Positions 17,873 to 26,529 of a stretch of DNA of 64,000 bases are shown in pieces (the first letter of the stretch is position 1; each line of letters starts with the position of its first letter). The position numbers were made by a program, and so were the translations under genes. The DNA comes from Deinococcus arboris (GTDB taxonomy: Bacteria > Deinococcota > Deinococci > Deinococcales > Deinococcaceae): contig NZ_WQLB01000001.1 of NCBI RefSeq assembly GCF_009755355.1, positions 62,001-126,000 of the forward strand, given 5' to 3'. The notes below the pieces were generated by a model. That model made no database searches and was not told the origin of the DNA. It saw nothing but the letters and a program-made list of their open reading frames with translations.

Positions 17873-19311
17873 CCCTGCCTGACCTGGCCGCCGTCGCCGC
17901 GCGCGGCACCAGCCGGGCCGAACTGCCGGCCCCCACCGGCGCGCTGGCCCCTGCCCTGAGCCGCGTGCCCGGTGACACCCCCGAAGCCCAGCTGCTGGGG
18001 CGCGCGGCCCTGCTGGGCCTACATGCCCGCGCCGGGGCGCCCCTGCTGGCGGCCGCCGCGCCGCCGCCCACCACCCTGCCGGCCCCAGCGCGGCCACTGC
18101 CCCCCGCCCTGGCGGCCCTGCTACCAGGGCTGGTGAGCGCTGACACGGCGCTGGCGGTGCAGGCGCTGGGAGACGTGGCGGCGCGCGGCTGGACCCTGAA
18201 TGCTGTGCAGGTGCTGACCCTGCACCGCCAGGAAGCCGACCTGACCCCCGCCCTGTGGCGACTGGCCGACGCGCGGGCGCAGGCCACCCTGGACACCCAC
18301 CCCCTGCACACAGCGGCGCAAAAGGCCGAGGCCGCCGCCGCCTGGACCGCGCAGCTGGACGCCCTGGCCGGGGAACGTCAGCGCGACCCCGTGCAGGCGG
18401 CGGCCACCCTGCAGACCCTCTGGGCCGAGCAAGCCGCTGACCGCCGCAAGGAGCTGCTGGCGCTAGTTCGCCGCGACCTGCGCCCCGAGGACCGCCCGCT
18501 GCTGGACACTGCGGCGCGTGACCGCTCGCCGGAGATTCAGAAAGGGGCGCGGCAACTGCTGGGCCACCTGCCGGGGCCACTTCAGGCCGAGGTGCTGGCC
18601 CTGCTGCCGCAGGCGGTCAAGGTGAGCGGCCTGCTGAAAAAGAAGATCACCTTTGCGGCCTTTGACCTTCCGGCCGCGCTGGGGAAACCGCGCGCCGGCC
18701 AGTACGACGACAGCGACCTGCACCGCTTGCTGGGCGCGCTGCCCACACCCCTGATCCTGAAGACGCTGCGGGTGAGCTGGGAGGAGCTACAAAAGGCCGT
18801 GAAAGCCGCCCACTGGTCGCTGCTTCAGGAACTGGAGGAACCGCCCCAACCCATCCCCACGCCCCCCAACCCCGACGTGGCCCGCGCCCGGCTGAGGGAC
18901 CTGGCCGGACAGCCAAAAGTGTCGGCGGACAAGCTGTTGGAAGCCGTGCAGGCGCTAGGCACCAGCCTGGAGACCGAAGCCCCTGCCCTGCAAACTGCCC
19001 TGGCCAGCCGCACGCTGGACCTGCTGGGCCGGGAGGGCCTGACCTGGCAGGCGCGAGACCTGACCACCCGCCTGCGCCGCACCCTCTCACCCGACCTGAC
19101 GGTGCCCCCGCCTGAGCCGCTGCCCTTTCAGTTGCCGCCCATGCCCAAGAAGCTCCCCAGCTGGCAGACCCCCGCCGACTGGGAAGACAGCCAGCGCCAG
19201 ACCCACGCCCACCAGCAGCAGGCCGCCTTACAGACCTGGCGTGAATTGATGGGCGCCCTGCGCCTGCGCCGCGAGTGGCGTGACGCGCTGTCCGCCCGGA
19301 ACGACCTCTAA
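17869..19311 (+). CDS. DUF5691-type helical-repeat protein of the SWIM/MoxR/VWA system
   Basis: 480 aa. The ATG overlaps the SWIM gene stop by 4 bp; the frame is open further upstream but inside that gene. Composed of repeated Ala/Leu helices of HEAT-like character (for example RDLRPEDRPLLDTAARDRSPEIQKGARQLLGHLPGPL). A more basic C-terminal part ends near residue 480 after a PPMPKKLPSWQTPADWED segment. The DUF5691 name is assigned from the neighbourhood and overall look. Probably a scaffold between the SWIM protein and the ATPase; that is inference. Confidence 0.8.
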   Translation: MTLPDLAAVAARGTSRAELPAPTGALAPALSRVPGDTPEAQLLGRAALLGLHARAGAPLLAAAAPPPTTLPAPARPLPPALAALLPGLVSADTALAVQALGDVAARGWTLNAVQVLTLHRQEADLTPALWRLADARAQATLDTHPLHTAAQKAEAAAAWTAQLDALAGERQRDPVQAAATLQTLWAEQAADRRKELLALVRRDLRPEDRPLLDTAARDRSPEIQKGARQLLGHLPGPLQAEVLALLPQAVKVSGLLKKKITFAAFDLPAALGKPRAGQYDDSDLHRLLGALPTPLILKTLRVSWEELQKAVKAAHWSLLQELEEPPQPIPTPPNPDVARARLRDLAGQPKVSADKLLEAVQALGTSLETEAPALQTALASRTLDLLGREGLTWQARDLTTRLRRTLSPDLTVPPPEPLPFQLPPMPKKLPSWQTPADWEDSQRQTHAHQQQAALQTWRELMGALRLRREWRDALSARNDL

Positions 19312-19329
19312 TCCTTCAAGGAGACCACC

Positions 19330-20430
19330 ATGACGACCACCCCCGAAGTCCTGCGCCAGCACGCCGAACACGCCTACGCCCATGAACTCGCCGCCCTGGC
19401 CCAGCACGACCGCTTTCCGCGCCCTCCGAAATGGAACCTCAGCCCGCGCGCCGTGCTGACCTACCTGATGGGCGGCCGGGCCGGCGACACCGAGATCACG
19501 CCGAAGTATGTGGGCGAGGCGCGCCTGATGGAAATCGCCGTGGCGACCCTGGCCACCGACCGCGCCCTGCTGCTTATCGGGGTGCCGGGCACCGCCAAAA
19601 GCTGGGTCAGTGAACACCTGGCCGCCGCCATCTCGGGAGACAGCACCCTGCTCGTGCAGGGCACGGCAGGCACCGACGAGAACGCCATCCGCTACGGCTG
19701 GAACTACGCCCGCCTGCTGGCCGAGGGTCCCAGCGAGGCCGCCCTGGTGGAAAGCCCCGTGATGCACGCCATGCGCCAGGGCAAGATTGCCCGCTTAGAA
19801 GAGCTGACCCGCGTGCAAAGTGACGTGCAGGACACCCTGATTACGGTGCTGTCCGAGAAGACGCTGCCGGTGCCCGAACTGAACACCGAGGTGCAGGCGG
19901 TGCGCGGCTTTAACCTGATTGCCACCGCCAACAACCGCGACAAGGGCGTGAATGACCTGTCCAGCGCCCTGAAGCGCCGCTTTAACACCGTGATTCTGCC
20001 GGTGCCCGACAGCCTGGAAGATGAGCTGAGCATCGTGACCCAGCGCGTGGAGTCGCTGGGCCGCAGCCTGGGGCTGCCCACGGACCTGATGGGCGCCGCG
20101 CCCCCAGCCCTGGACGAGATCCGGCGTGTGGTCACGGTGTTCCGCGAGTTGCGCGCAGGCGTGACCGAGGACGGCAAGACCCGCCTCAAGTCGCCCAGCG
20201 GCAGCCTCAGCGTGGCCGAGGCGATCAGCGTGGTCACCAACGGCCTGACCCTGGCCGCCCACTTTGGCGACGGCGAACTGAGCAGCCGCGACGTGGCCGC
20301 CAGCGTCATCGGGGCGGTCGTCAAAGACCCGGTGCAGGACCAGGCGGTGTGGAACGAATACCTGGAAACGGCGATTAAAAAGCGGGCCGGCTGGAAAGAG
20401 TTTTACAACGCCTGCCGGGAAGTGAGCTGA
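19330..20430 (+). CDS. MoxR-family AAA+ ATPase of the SWIM/MoxR/VWA system
   Basis: 366 aa with AAGGAG upstream of the ATG. Walker A is GVPGTAKS (residues 84-91). The region around ARLEELTRVQSDVQDTLITVLSE is the MoxR Walker B / pore-loop equivalent, followed by sensor NLIATANNRDKGVNDLSSALKRRFN with an arginine finger. MoxR ATPases act with VWA-domain proteins as chaperones that insert cofactors or remodel complexes. The VWA partner is encoded at 24014-25276, after an interruption by foreign genes. Confidence 0.92.
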   Translation: MTTTPEVLRQHAEHAYAHELAALAQHDRFPRPPKWNLSPRAVLTYLMGGRAGDTEITPKYVGEARLMEIAVATLATDRALLLIGVPGTAKSWVSEHLAAAISGDSTLLVQGTAGTDENAIRYGWNYARLLAEGPSEAALVESPVMHAMRQGKIARLEELTRVQSDVQDTLITVLSEKTLPVPELNTEVQAVRGFNLIATANNRDKGVNDLSSALKRRFNTVILPVPDSLEDELSIVTQRVESLGRSLGLPTDLMGAAPPALDEIRRVVTVFRELRAGVTEDGKTRLKSPSGSLSVAEAISVVTNGLTLAAHFGDGELSSRDVAASVIGAVVKDPVQDQAVWNEYLETAIKKRAGWKEFYNACREVS

Positions 20431-20433
20431 GGC

Positions 20434-21003
20434 ATGGGCCACAGGGGGAATGTTCTCATCCACGAGGGTGGGCAGACCTATGGATGTGCTGAAAGAGGCT
20501 TCGTTCATGACATTCCTGCCCTAGCTGCTTGCGGGCCAGACTTGGCATTGGCCTGGGCGCGGAAGCACCTTGAGCAGTCGAGTCCTCGACTACATCAAGT
20601 GGACATTTGGGACGAGATCATGACGGAAGGGGCCATCCTTATCAACCTGGATTCTAAGGACCTGATTTTCGGCTCTTGGGAATGGTTGCCTGATGCCTAT
20701 AAATTTGATGAAACACCAGAAGAGCTTGAGCTTTACCCAGAATTCCCTGACATAGCACGGGAGTTACTGGAAGTTGTTCGTCACCAGTGGGCAGGCTGGA
20801 CAGTCACTCTTGCTCTTCCCGCTGAATTCGCTACGCAGGAAACGCTGGTGGTGCGGGGCCAAGATCTAACGCGGCCTCTTATCACTGGTACACATGCTCC
20901 CGAAACAGGTTGGTCAAGAGAGCAAATCAGGGAAGGTTTTCGGCGCATGTTCAACATGACCCGTGAGCCGCTCAGAACACAGTTGGCAGGCATTCAGCTT
21001 TGA
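20434..21003 (+). CDS. Unknown protein inserted in the MoxR operon
   Basis: 189 aa, starting 3 bp after the ATPase stop; no strong ribosome site, so the start is uncertain (a shorter form from the MTEGAILINL methionine at 20620 is possible). The C-terminal two thirds are Trp/acidic-rich (FGSWEWLPDAY, EELELYPEFPDIA) and end in a helix. The DNA is visibly AT-richer than the flanking operon. I recognise no family. Together with the vapBC pair that follows it forms an insert not expected in this operon. Confidence 0.6.
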   Translation: MGHRGNVLIHEGGQTYGCAERGFVHDIPALAACGPDLALAWARKHLEQSSPRLHQVDIWDEIMTEGAILINLDSKDLIFGSWEWLPDAYKFDETPEELELYPEFPDIARELLEVVRHQWAGWTVTLALPAEFATQETLVVRGQDLTRPLITGTHAPETGWSREQIREGFRRMFNMTREPLRTQLAGIQL

Positions 21004-21056
21004 TCTCTCCTTACCTTCTGCCAACCTCATCAAGGGAGCCGGCACCGACGAAGTGC

Positions 21057-21482
21057 TTAAACCTCACGCGTCCAGTCCTCGCAGCGCAGCCCCGGCACTC
21101 GGGCAAACTCCCCGAGATTGTTCGTGACCACCAGCGCATCCAGGCTCTGAGCATGACCCGCGATCAGTACGTCGTAGGGGCCGATGGGCGAGCCGCTGCC
21201 CGCCAGTACGGCCCGAATCTCAGCCGCTGCTTCTGCCGCCGCTTGGCCGAACTCGAACACGTCCAGCGTTTGTGCGAAGGCCATCAGGCGCGCCGCGTTC
21301 TGCTCCGGTCGGCCGCTGCGGCGCACCCCATACCAGAGTTCGTGCAGGGTCACGCTGGAGATACCCAAACGGTGCCCATCGGCTGTCACCCGCTGCATGG
21401 CACGCCCAACCTGTTCTGGGCGGCGGTTCATGGTGAAGATGCAGATGTTGGTGTCGAGCAGATACAGCAGAGGCCGGGTCAA
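21057..21482 (-). CDS. vapC: VapC-type PIN-domain ribonuclease toxin
   Basis: 141 aa. PIN-domain acidic residues are in place: LLDTNICIF (first Asp), SVTLHELWYG (Glu), GPYDVLIAGHA (Asp) and the terminal TNNLGEF. VapC toxins cleave tRNA or rRNA when freed from VapB. The ATG overlaps the vapB stop by 4 bp. The pair is oriented against the surrounding operon. Confidence 0.92.
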   Translation of the reverse strand: MTRPLLYLLDTNICIFTMNRRPEQVGRAMQRVTADGHRLGISSVTLHELWYGVRRSGRPEQNAARLMAFAQTLDVFEFGQAAAEAAAEIRAVLAGSGSPIGPYDVLIAGHAQSLDALVVTNNLGEFARVPGLRCEDWTREV

Positions 21483-21706
21483 AGCAGTTCGTCCCGTTCC
21501 TGCGCGGCAGGCTGCTCGCGCCGGATGTCTCCCTCAAAAGCAGTCAGCGCTTGAAAAACCGCTAGGCCGTCTTGCGCCTGAACTGGCGTAATGATCAACT
21601 CCCGGCCCCGGCGCACGATCTCGACCTCGCCGTAAGGCAACTGCAACTCCTGCGGAATCCGCACAGCCTGACTGTTTCCACTTTTGAATGTTCGACTGCG
21701 TGTCAT
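21479..21706 (-). CDS. vapB: VapB-type antitoxin (AbrB/SpoVT fold)
   Basis: 75 aa. N-terminal swapped-hairpin DNA-binding domain (SRTFKSGNSQAVRIPQEL, VEIVRRGRELIITP) followed by an acidic tail that would wrap VapC. The start is the ATG at 21706; longer frames run into the operator. It should repress its own promoter through the inverted repeat at 21720-21744. Confidence 0.92.
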   Translation of the reverse strand: MTRSRTFKSGNSQAVRIPQELQLPYGEVEIVRRGRELIITPVQAQDGLAVFQALTAFEGDIRREQPAAQERDELL

Positions 21707-21719
21707 GGTCCACCTCAAG

Positions 21720-21744
21720 CAAAGTATATACCGTAGATACTTTG
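21720..21744. promoter_or_regulatory. vapBC operator, perfect inverted repeat
   Basis: CAAAGTAT, 9-nt spacer, ATACTTTG: a perfect 8-bp inverted repeat 14 bp upstream of vapB. It holds a TATACT -10-like box on the minus strand. This is the arrangement expected for VapBC autoregulation. It also lies 38 bp before the DUF5682 gene, so the antitoxin could affect that gene too. Confidence 0.65.
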
Positions 21745-21782
21745 AGAATCTGGCTTTAACAAGCCCTTTCGGGAGTCTTCGA

Positions 21783-24017
21783 ATGCCCCAGTCTGACCTC
21801 ACCATCCTCCCTATCCGCCACCACGGCCCCGGCTCGGCGCGCAGCGTGGCGCGGGCGCTGGAGGCCCACCCACCCGCCACCCTACTGATCGAAGGCCCGG
21901 TGGACGCTGACGCCCTGCTGCCCTTCCTGAATGAGCCGGCGATGACGCCTCCCGTGGCGGTCATGGCGCATGTGCAGGGTCACCCTGAGCGCTCGGTGTT
22001 CTACCCGCTGGCCGAGTTTAGCCCGGAATACGTGGCGATTCGCTGGGCGCTTTCTCGCGGTGTCCCGGTGGCCTTTATGGACCTGCCTGCCAGCGTGACC
22101 CTGGCCCACAAGGAGGAGGCCGCTGAAGCTGAGCCGGACGCCACTGATCCCACCTCCACTCCTCCAGAGGACGCCGTGCGCGCCGATCCCCTCGCGCTGC
22201 TGGCCCAGGCGGCTGGCTACAGCGACTTCGAGCGCTGGTGGGACGCCCTGGTCGAGTCGCGCGGCGACGGGGAAGCCGTGTTCGCCGCCATTGCCGAAGT
22301 GATGGCCGCCGTGCGTGAGGCCGAGGACGGGCACACCTCTGCCCGTGACCTGATCCGTGAGGCGCAGATGCGCCAGACCATCCGCGCGGCGCTGAAGGGG
22401 GGCAGCGTCGCCGTGGTGTGCGGCGCGTGGCACGCCCCAGCGCTGACCCCCGAGGTCCTGGCGCGCGAGGCCAAAGCCGACCCGGCGCGCGTCAAGGGCC
22501 TGCCCAAGACCAAAGTCGCCCTGACCATCACGCCCTGGACCCACGGCCGCTTGACCCAGGCCAGTGGCTACGGCGCGGGGGTCGCGTCGCCGGGTTGGTA
22601 CGCCCACCTGTACGCCACGCCGTCGCAGGTGTCTGAGCGCTGGCTGACCCGCTCGGCCCGGCTGCTGCGGGCGCGCGGACTGGACGCCTCCAGCGCGCAG
22701 GTGATTGACGCCGTGCGGCTCGCGGACGCCCTGGCAACCCTGCGCGGGCGCCACCTGGCCGGGCTGGACGAACTGACCGACGCCACGCGGGCAGTCTTTG
22801 CCTGGGATTCGGACACGCCGCTGCGCCTGCTCTCAGAGGAACTGTTCGTGGGCGAGGCGCTGGGCAGCGTGCCTGCCGGTGTGCCCGCCGTGCCGCTGGA
22901 ACAGGACCTGGCAGCCACACTGGCCCGGTTGCGGCTGAAGCGCGAGGCGGTTACCCACGACCTGACCCTCGACCTGCGTGAAGACGCGGGCCTGAGCCGC
23001 TCTCAGCTCTTTCACCGGCTGACCCTGCTGGGCGTGCCCTGGGCCAAGGAGGCCGCCAGCCGGGGCACCGGCACCTTTAAGGAAGCCTGGACGCTGCGCT
23101 GGGAACCAGAATTCAGTGTGCGCGTGGTAGAGGCGAGCCGGCATGGCAACACGCTGGTGCGCGCGGCGAATTCGGCGGCGGTCTCGGCGGCGCGGCGGGC
23201 CGCTGACCTGGGCGCACTGTCGGACCTGCTGGAAGTCACGCGCCTGAGTGGACTCCCTGGGGCCGCCGCCTTCACTCTGGCCCGTCTGGACGAACGCGCC
23301 GCCGACGCCGACACCGCCGCGCTGCTGCTGGCGCTGCCGCCACTGGCCCGCCTGGCCCGCTACGGCGACGTGAGGGCGCGGGGGGACGACGACCTGCGGC
23401 CCGTCTTCCGCACGCTGGTGGCCCGCGCCGCCGCCGGGCTGCCCAACGCGGCGCACGGTCTGGGCGAGGAAGCGGCGCAGACCCTCCACCGCCAGCTGGC
23501 TGGGGCCGACGCGGCGGTGCGCCTGCTGGACGACCCCGAGGCCAGTGGCCAGTGGGTCGTGGCCCTGCACGCCCTGGATGCCCAGGGCACGGCGCCCCTG
23601 CTGCGCGGCGACGCCGTGAACCGCCTGCGCGACCGTGGCCTGCTGGACGCCGCCCAGGTGCAGGTCCGGCTGGCGGCCGCCCTGGCCCCCGGCGCCCCGC
23701 CCCTGGACGTGGCCGCGTGGCTGGGCGGGTTTATCGGTGAGGACGGCCAGACCCTGCGCCACGACCCAGCCGCCCTGGCCCTGCTGGACACCTGGGTGGT
23801 CGGCCTGGACCCCGACGCCTACAGCGAGGTGCTGCCGCCTCTGCGCCGCTCCCTCTCACGCCTGGACCCACACGCGCGCAGGCGCCTGGGCGAGGAGCTA
23901 CGCGGCCTGGAGCGCACCGAGCAGGCCGCGCAGGTTAACGGCGAACTGGGCGCGGGGGTGGTGCCGGTCGTGCTGCGCCTGCTGGGCGTGACCCTGCCTG
24001 CTGGAGACCCCTTATGA
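21783..24017 (+). CDS. DUF5682-family protein of the SWIM/MoxR/VWA system
   Basis: 744 aa from ATG 21783, preceded by GGGAG; the frame is open upstream into the vapB operator and that part is not used. The N-terminus LPIRHHGPGSARSVARALE and TLLIEGPVDADALLPF are characteristic of DUF5682, which has a fold reminiscent of TraB/ChaN-type proteins with conserved His and Glu. Residues about 100-250 contain the AFMDLPA and VVCGAWHAPAL blocks, and the C-terminal half is helical repeat. The stop overlaps the VWA gene start (ATGA). Function unknown. Confidence 0.85.
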   Translation: MPQSDLTILPIRHHGPGSARSVARALEAHPPATLLIEGPVDADALLPFLNEPAMTPPVAVMAHVQGHPERSVFYPLAEFSPEYVAIRWALSRGVPVAFMDLPASVTLAHKEEAAEAEPDATDPTSTPPEDAVRADPLALLAQAAGYSDFERWWDALVESRGDGEAVFAAIAEVMAAVREAEDGHTSARDLIREAQMRQTIRAALKGGSVAVVCGAWHAPALTPEVLAREAKADPARVKGLPKTKVALTITPWTHGRLTQASGYGAGVASPGWYAHLYATPSQVSERWLTRSARLLRARGLDASSAQVIDAVRLADALATLRGRHLAGLDELTDATRAVFAWDSDTPLRLLSEELFVGEALGSVPAGVPAVPLEQDLAATLARLRLKREAVTHDLTLDLREDAGLSRSQLFHRLTLLGVPWAKEAASRGTGTFKEAWTLRWEPEFSVRVVEASRHGNTLVRAANSAAVSAARRAADLGALSDLLEVTRLSGLPGAAAFTLARLDERAADADTAALLLALPPLARLARYGDVRARGDDDLRPVFRTLVARAAAGLPNAAHGLGEEAAQTLHRQLAGADAAVRLLDDPEASGQWVVALHALDAQGTAPLLRGDAVNRLRDRGLLDAAQVQVRLAAALAPGAPPLDVAAWLGGFIGEDGQTLRHDPAALALLDTWVVGLDPDAYSEVLPPLRRSLSRLDPHARRRLGEELRGLERTEQAAQVNGELGAGVVPVVLRLLGVTLPAGDPL

Positions 24018-25276
24018 CCCCTGAGACTGACCCCGCACCGCAGAGCCTGACCCCCGACCTGGAGCGCCTGCGCCGCTGGCGGCTGCTGCTGGGCGGCGAG
24101 ACCGCCACCGGCGAGAGCGCCGACGGCATCGGCCAGCCGCTGAGCGAACACGACCGCCGCCTGGACGCCGCGCTGGCCTCGCTGTACGACGGCGCACCCT
24201 TTACCCTTCAAACGGAAAAACCCCAGAAGGGCCGCAAATCGGGCCGGAATGTGGGGTTTGGCCAAAGCGCCCCGGCCGTGGCCGCGTGGCTGGGCGAGGT
24301 CCGCGACCTCTTTCCGCAGTCGGCCGTGCAGGTCATGCAGGGCGACGCGGTCGAGCGGCTGAACTTAAAGACCCTGCTGCTGGAACCTGAACTGCTGGAG
24401 CACCTCCAGCCCAACGTCCACATGGCGGCCACCCTGATCAGCCTGAAAGACGCCATGCCGGCTCAAGCCAAGGCGCTGGCGCGGCAGGTGGTGGCGCGGG
24501 TGGTGGACGACCTTCAGGCCCGGCTGGCCGAGCCGCTGCGCAGCGCGGTCACCGGCAGCCTCAACCGCTCGCAGCGCAACCTCCGCCCCCGCCAGAACGA
24601 GGTGGACTGGGGCCGCACCCTCCTGAAAAACCTGCACACCTACGACCCCGAGCGCAAAAGCGTGATTCCCGAGCGCCTGGTGGGCTACGGACGTGCGCGG
24701 CGGCAACTCAAGGCCGTGACCCTGTGTGTGGACCAGTCGGGCAGCATGGCGTCCAGCGTGGTCTATGCCGGCATCTTTGGCGCCGTCCTGGCGAGCCTCC
24801 CGGCTCTGAAAACCAACGTGGTGGTCTACGACACGACGGTGGTGGACCTGACCGACCACCTGGCCGACCCGGTGGACGTGCTGTTCGGCGTGCAGCTGGG
24901 CGGCGGCAACGACACCCCGCTAGCCCTGCGCTACTGCCAGGGGCTCCTGACTAACCCCGAGGAACACACCTTTGTCCTGATTTCCGACCTGTACGAGGGG
25001 TCCGGCAGCGCCGAGATGATCCGCCGCCTGAACGAATTCCGCGAGCTGGGCGTGCGCGTGATCGTGCTGCTGGCCCTGGATGACGACGGCACGCCCAGTT
25101 ACGACCACGACAACGCCGCGAGGCTGGCGGCCCTGGGCATTCCCGTCTTTGCCTGCACCCCCGACTTTTTTCCCGACCTGATGGCCACCGCCCTGCAGGG
25201 GGCCGACATCGGCACCTGGGCCGCCTCACGCGGCATCGTGACCGCCCGCGCGGGGGCCGAGCCGACGAGTTCTTGA
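24014..25276 (+). CDS. VWA-domain (MIDAS) protein, partner of the MoxR ATPase
   Basis: 420 aa. The VWA domain is in the C-terminal half with a complete metal-ion-dependent adhesion site: DQSGS (Asp240), a threonine in GGGNDTPLAL, and the late Asp in VLISDLYEGS. The N-terminal half is charged and helical and contains the KPQKGRKSGRNVGF basic stretch. VWA proteins of this sort serve as substrate adaptors for MoxR ATPases. Start overlaps the DUF5682 stop by 4 bp. Confidence 0.9.
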   Translation: MTPETDPAPQSLTPDLERLRRWRLLLGGETATGESADGIGQPLSEHDRRLDAALASLYDGAPFTLQTEKPQKGRKSGRNVGFGQSAPAVAAWLGEVRDLFPQSAVQVMQGDAVERLNLKTLLLEPELLEHLQPNVHMAATLISLKDAMPAQAKALARQVVARVVDDLQARLAEPLRSAVTGSLNRSQRNLRPRQNEVDWGRTLLKNLHTYDPERKSVIPERLVGYGRARRQLKAVTLCVDQSGSMASSVVYAGIFGAVLASLPALKTNVVVYDTTVVDLTDHLADPVDVLFGVQLGGGNDTPLALRYCQGLLTNPEEHTFVLISDLYEGSGSAEMIRRLNEFRELGVRVIVLLALDDDGTPSYDHDNAARLAALGIPVFACTPDFFPDLMATALQGADIGTWAASRGIVTARAGAEPTSS

Positions 25277-25348
25277 AGCGGCGGGCCGGCAGCCGGGTGA
25301 CTGGCCTCAACCGGTCAGTCTGAGCTGACAGCGGTTGCCAGTTCCGTT

Positions 25349-25369
25349 GAGGGGCCAATAACGCCCCTC
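25349..25369 (+). terminator. Hairpin terminator after the VWA gene
   Basis: GAGGGGC / GCCCCTC 7-bp stem with a 7-nt loop, about 70 bp after the VWA stop codon. Confidence 0.55.
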
Positions 25370-25415
25370 CGCTTCACTTTCGCCGCTGTCTCTTATAGGC
25401 ACTCACTGTGTTCGC

Positions 25416-25455
25416 CTCAGCGTGGTTGAGGCTCATCACCCTCAACCACGCTGAG
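25416..25455. repeat. Perfect 15-bp inverted repeat
   Basis: CTCAGCGTGGTTGAG (25416-25430) and its exact reverse complement (25441-25455) flank a 10-nt loop. It lies between the VWA gene and the convergent GNAT gene. No T-tract. It may be a bidirectional terminator, or an operator-like or mobile-element relic. Confidence 0.7.
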
Positions 25456-25515
25456 TTCCGCTGTGAACGTGCACCTCTGCCTCCGGGCAGGCATGGGCTC
25501 ACGGAGGCCTGTCGC

Positions 25516-25983
25516 TCAGCGAGCCGGAGGCGCCGGGAGGTGCGCGGTCATCTCAGTTCCGCTGGCCGCGAAGCCCAGCGCCTCGTACAGCGCGCGGCCC
25601 TGCAGGGTGGTGCCCAGGGCAAACCGGGTGACGCCGCGCGCCTGACCCGCCGCCAGGCACGCCTGGACCAGCGCGCGGGCGTGGCCTTGACGGCGCCAGT
25701 CTGGGTGGGTCCAGACATTGACCACCCGCGCCCGCAGTGGCTGGGGGTCGCCCCGACTGGGGCCCCAGTCGAGCAGGGTCAGGCCTGCCCCGGCGATGAT
25801 CTCGCCGCCCACCTGCGTCACGAACCCAAGATAGGTGCCGCGCGCTATGGCCCCCGCCACCCAGGCCGCGTAGGCCGGACGGTCAGGAGCGTCGGCTGGG
25901 TCAGGCAAGCGGTGACGGGCAATCACCGCCCCATCGGCAGGGGTTACCGGGCGCCGGTCAATCAAGGCCCTGCGCCTCGGCAT
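25516..25983 (-). CDS. GNAT-family N-acetyltransferase
   Basis: 155 aa from ATG 25983, which overlaps the 3' end of the marR gene by 26 bp; a TTG at 25965 is an alternative start. The acetyl-CoA site is visible as VVNVWTHPDWRRQGHARALVQACL (R/Q-x-x-G-x-G/A pattern) and the C-terminal helix as GRALYEALGF. Substrate unknown. Likely cotranscribed with marR. Confidence 0.85.
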   Translation of the reverse strand: MPRRRALIDRRPVTPADGAVIARHRLPDPADAPDRPAYAAWVAGAIARGTYLGFVTQVGGEIIAGAGLTLLDWGPSRGDPQPLRARVVNVWTHPDWRRQGHARALVQACLAAGQARGVTRFALGTTLQGRALYEALGFAASGTEMTAHLPAPPAR

Positions 25984-26464
25984 GGGCGATGAGTTTTCGC
26001 AGCAGCCCTTCAAACTGCCGGGTCTCTTCTGGACTGAGGGCCGCCAGCAACTGGGCCTCGAACGCCAGGTGCACAGGGAGGTGCGCCTGCACCAGCGCGC
26101 GGCCTTCGTCGGTCAGGGCCAGGCGCCACGACCGCCGGTCCTGCGGGTCCAGGCGGCGCGTGAGTAGCCCGCGCGCTTCGAGCCGGTCTGTGTTGCCCGT
26201 CACCGTCGCGGGCGAGACCGCCAGGAGCGCGGCGACCTCGCTGGCCGGCAAACCCTCAGGCGGAGCCGAGCGGTACAGCGTCAGCAGCAGGTCGCGGGTG
26301 GCCGAGGTCAGGTCCGCCTGCGCGGCTGTGGCCCGCACGGCGTCGCCCAGCAGGGCGTGGGCACGGCTGAACGTGATGAAGGTCAGCATGGGCGCGCTGT
26401 CCAGCCCTGGTTCGGCGGCCTGCCAGTCCTGCCGAATGCGGTCCAGCGCCTTCAGGATGGTCAT
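25958..26464 (-). CDS. MarR-family transcriptional regulator
   Basis: 168 aa with a winged helix: LPASEVAALLAVSPATVTGNTDRLEARGLLTRRLDPQDRRSWRLALTDEG, the recognition helix and wing typical of MarR. It is divergent from the EamA transporter gene across a 65-bp AT-rich region, the usual arrangement for a ligand-responsive repressor of an exporter. A TATACT box lies 6 nt before the ATG (leaderless). Confidence 0.92.
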   Translation of the reverse strand: MTILKALDRIRQDWQAAEPGLDSAPMLTFITFSRAHALLGDAVRATAAQADLTSATRDLLLTLYRSAPPEGLPASEVAALLAVSPATVTGNTDRLEARGLLTRRLDPQDRRSWRLALTDEGRALVQAHLPVHLAFEAQLLAALSPEETRQFEGLLRKLIAHAEAQGLD

Positions 26465-26470
26465 GGGCAG

Positions 26471-26524
26471 AGTATAGAAAATGGCCTACTCTATTTTATA
26501 GATAAATATTTTTATACTAAAATA
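26471..26524. promoter_or_regulatory. Divergent marR/eamA promoter and operator region
   Basis: Unusually AT-rich for this genome. On the minus strand TATACT (26471-26476) is 6 nt before marR. On the plus strand TAAAAT (26518-26523) is 6 nt before the eamA ATG. TATTTTA (26492-26498) and TAAAATA (26518-26524) form an inverted repeat, and CTATTTTATAG is a near-palindrome, giving likely MarR binding sites. Confidence 0.6.
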
Positions 26525-26529
26525 AATCT

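Noticed and set aside
16526..18580. 684-codon minus-strand frame over the SWIM and DUF5691 genes
   Set aside because: Overlaps two well-supported genes and is Pro/Gly/Arg-rich.
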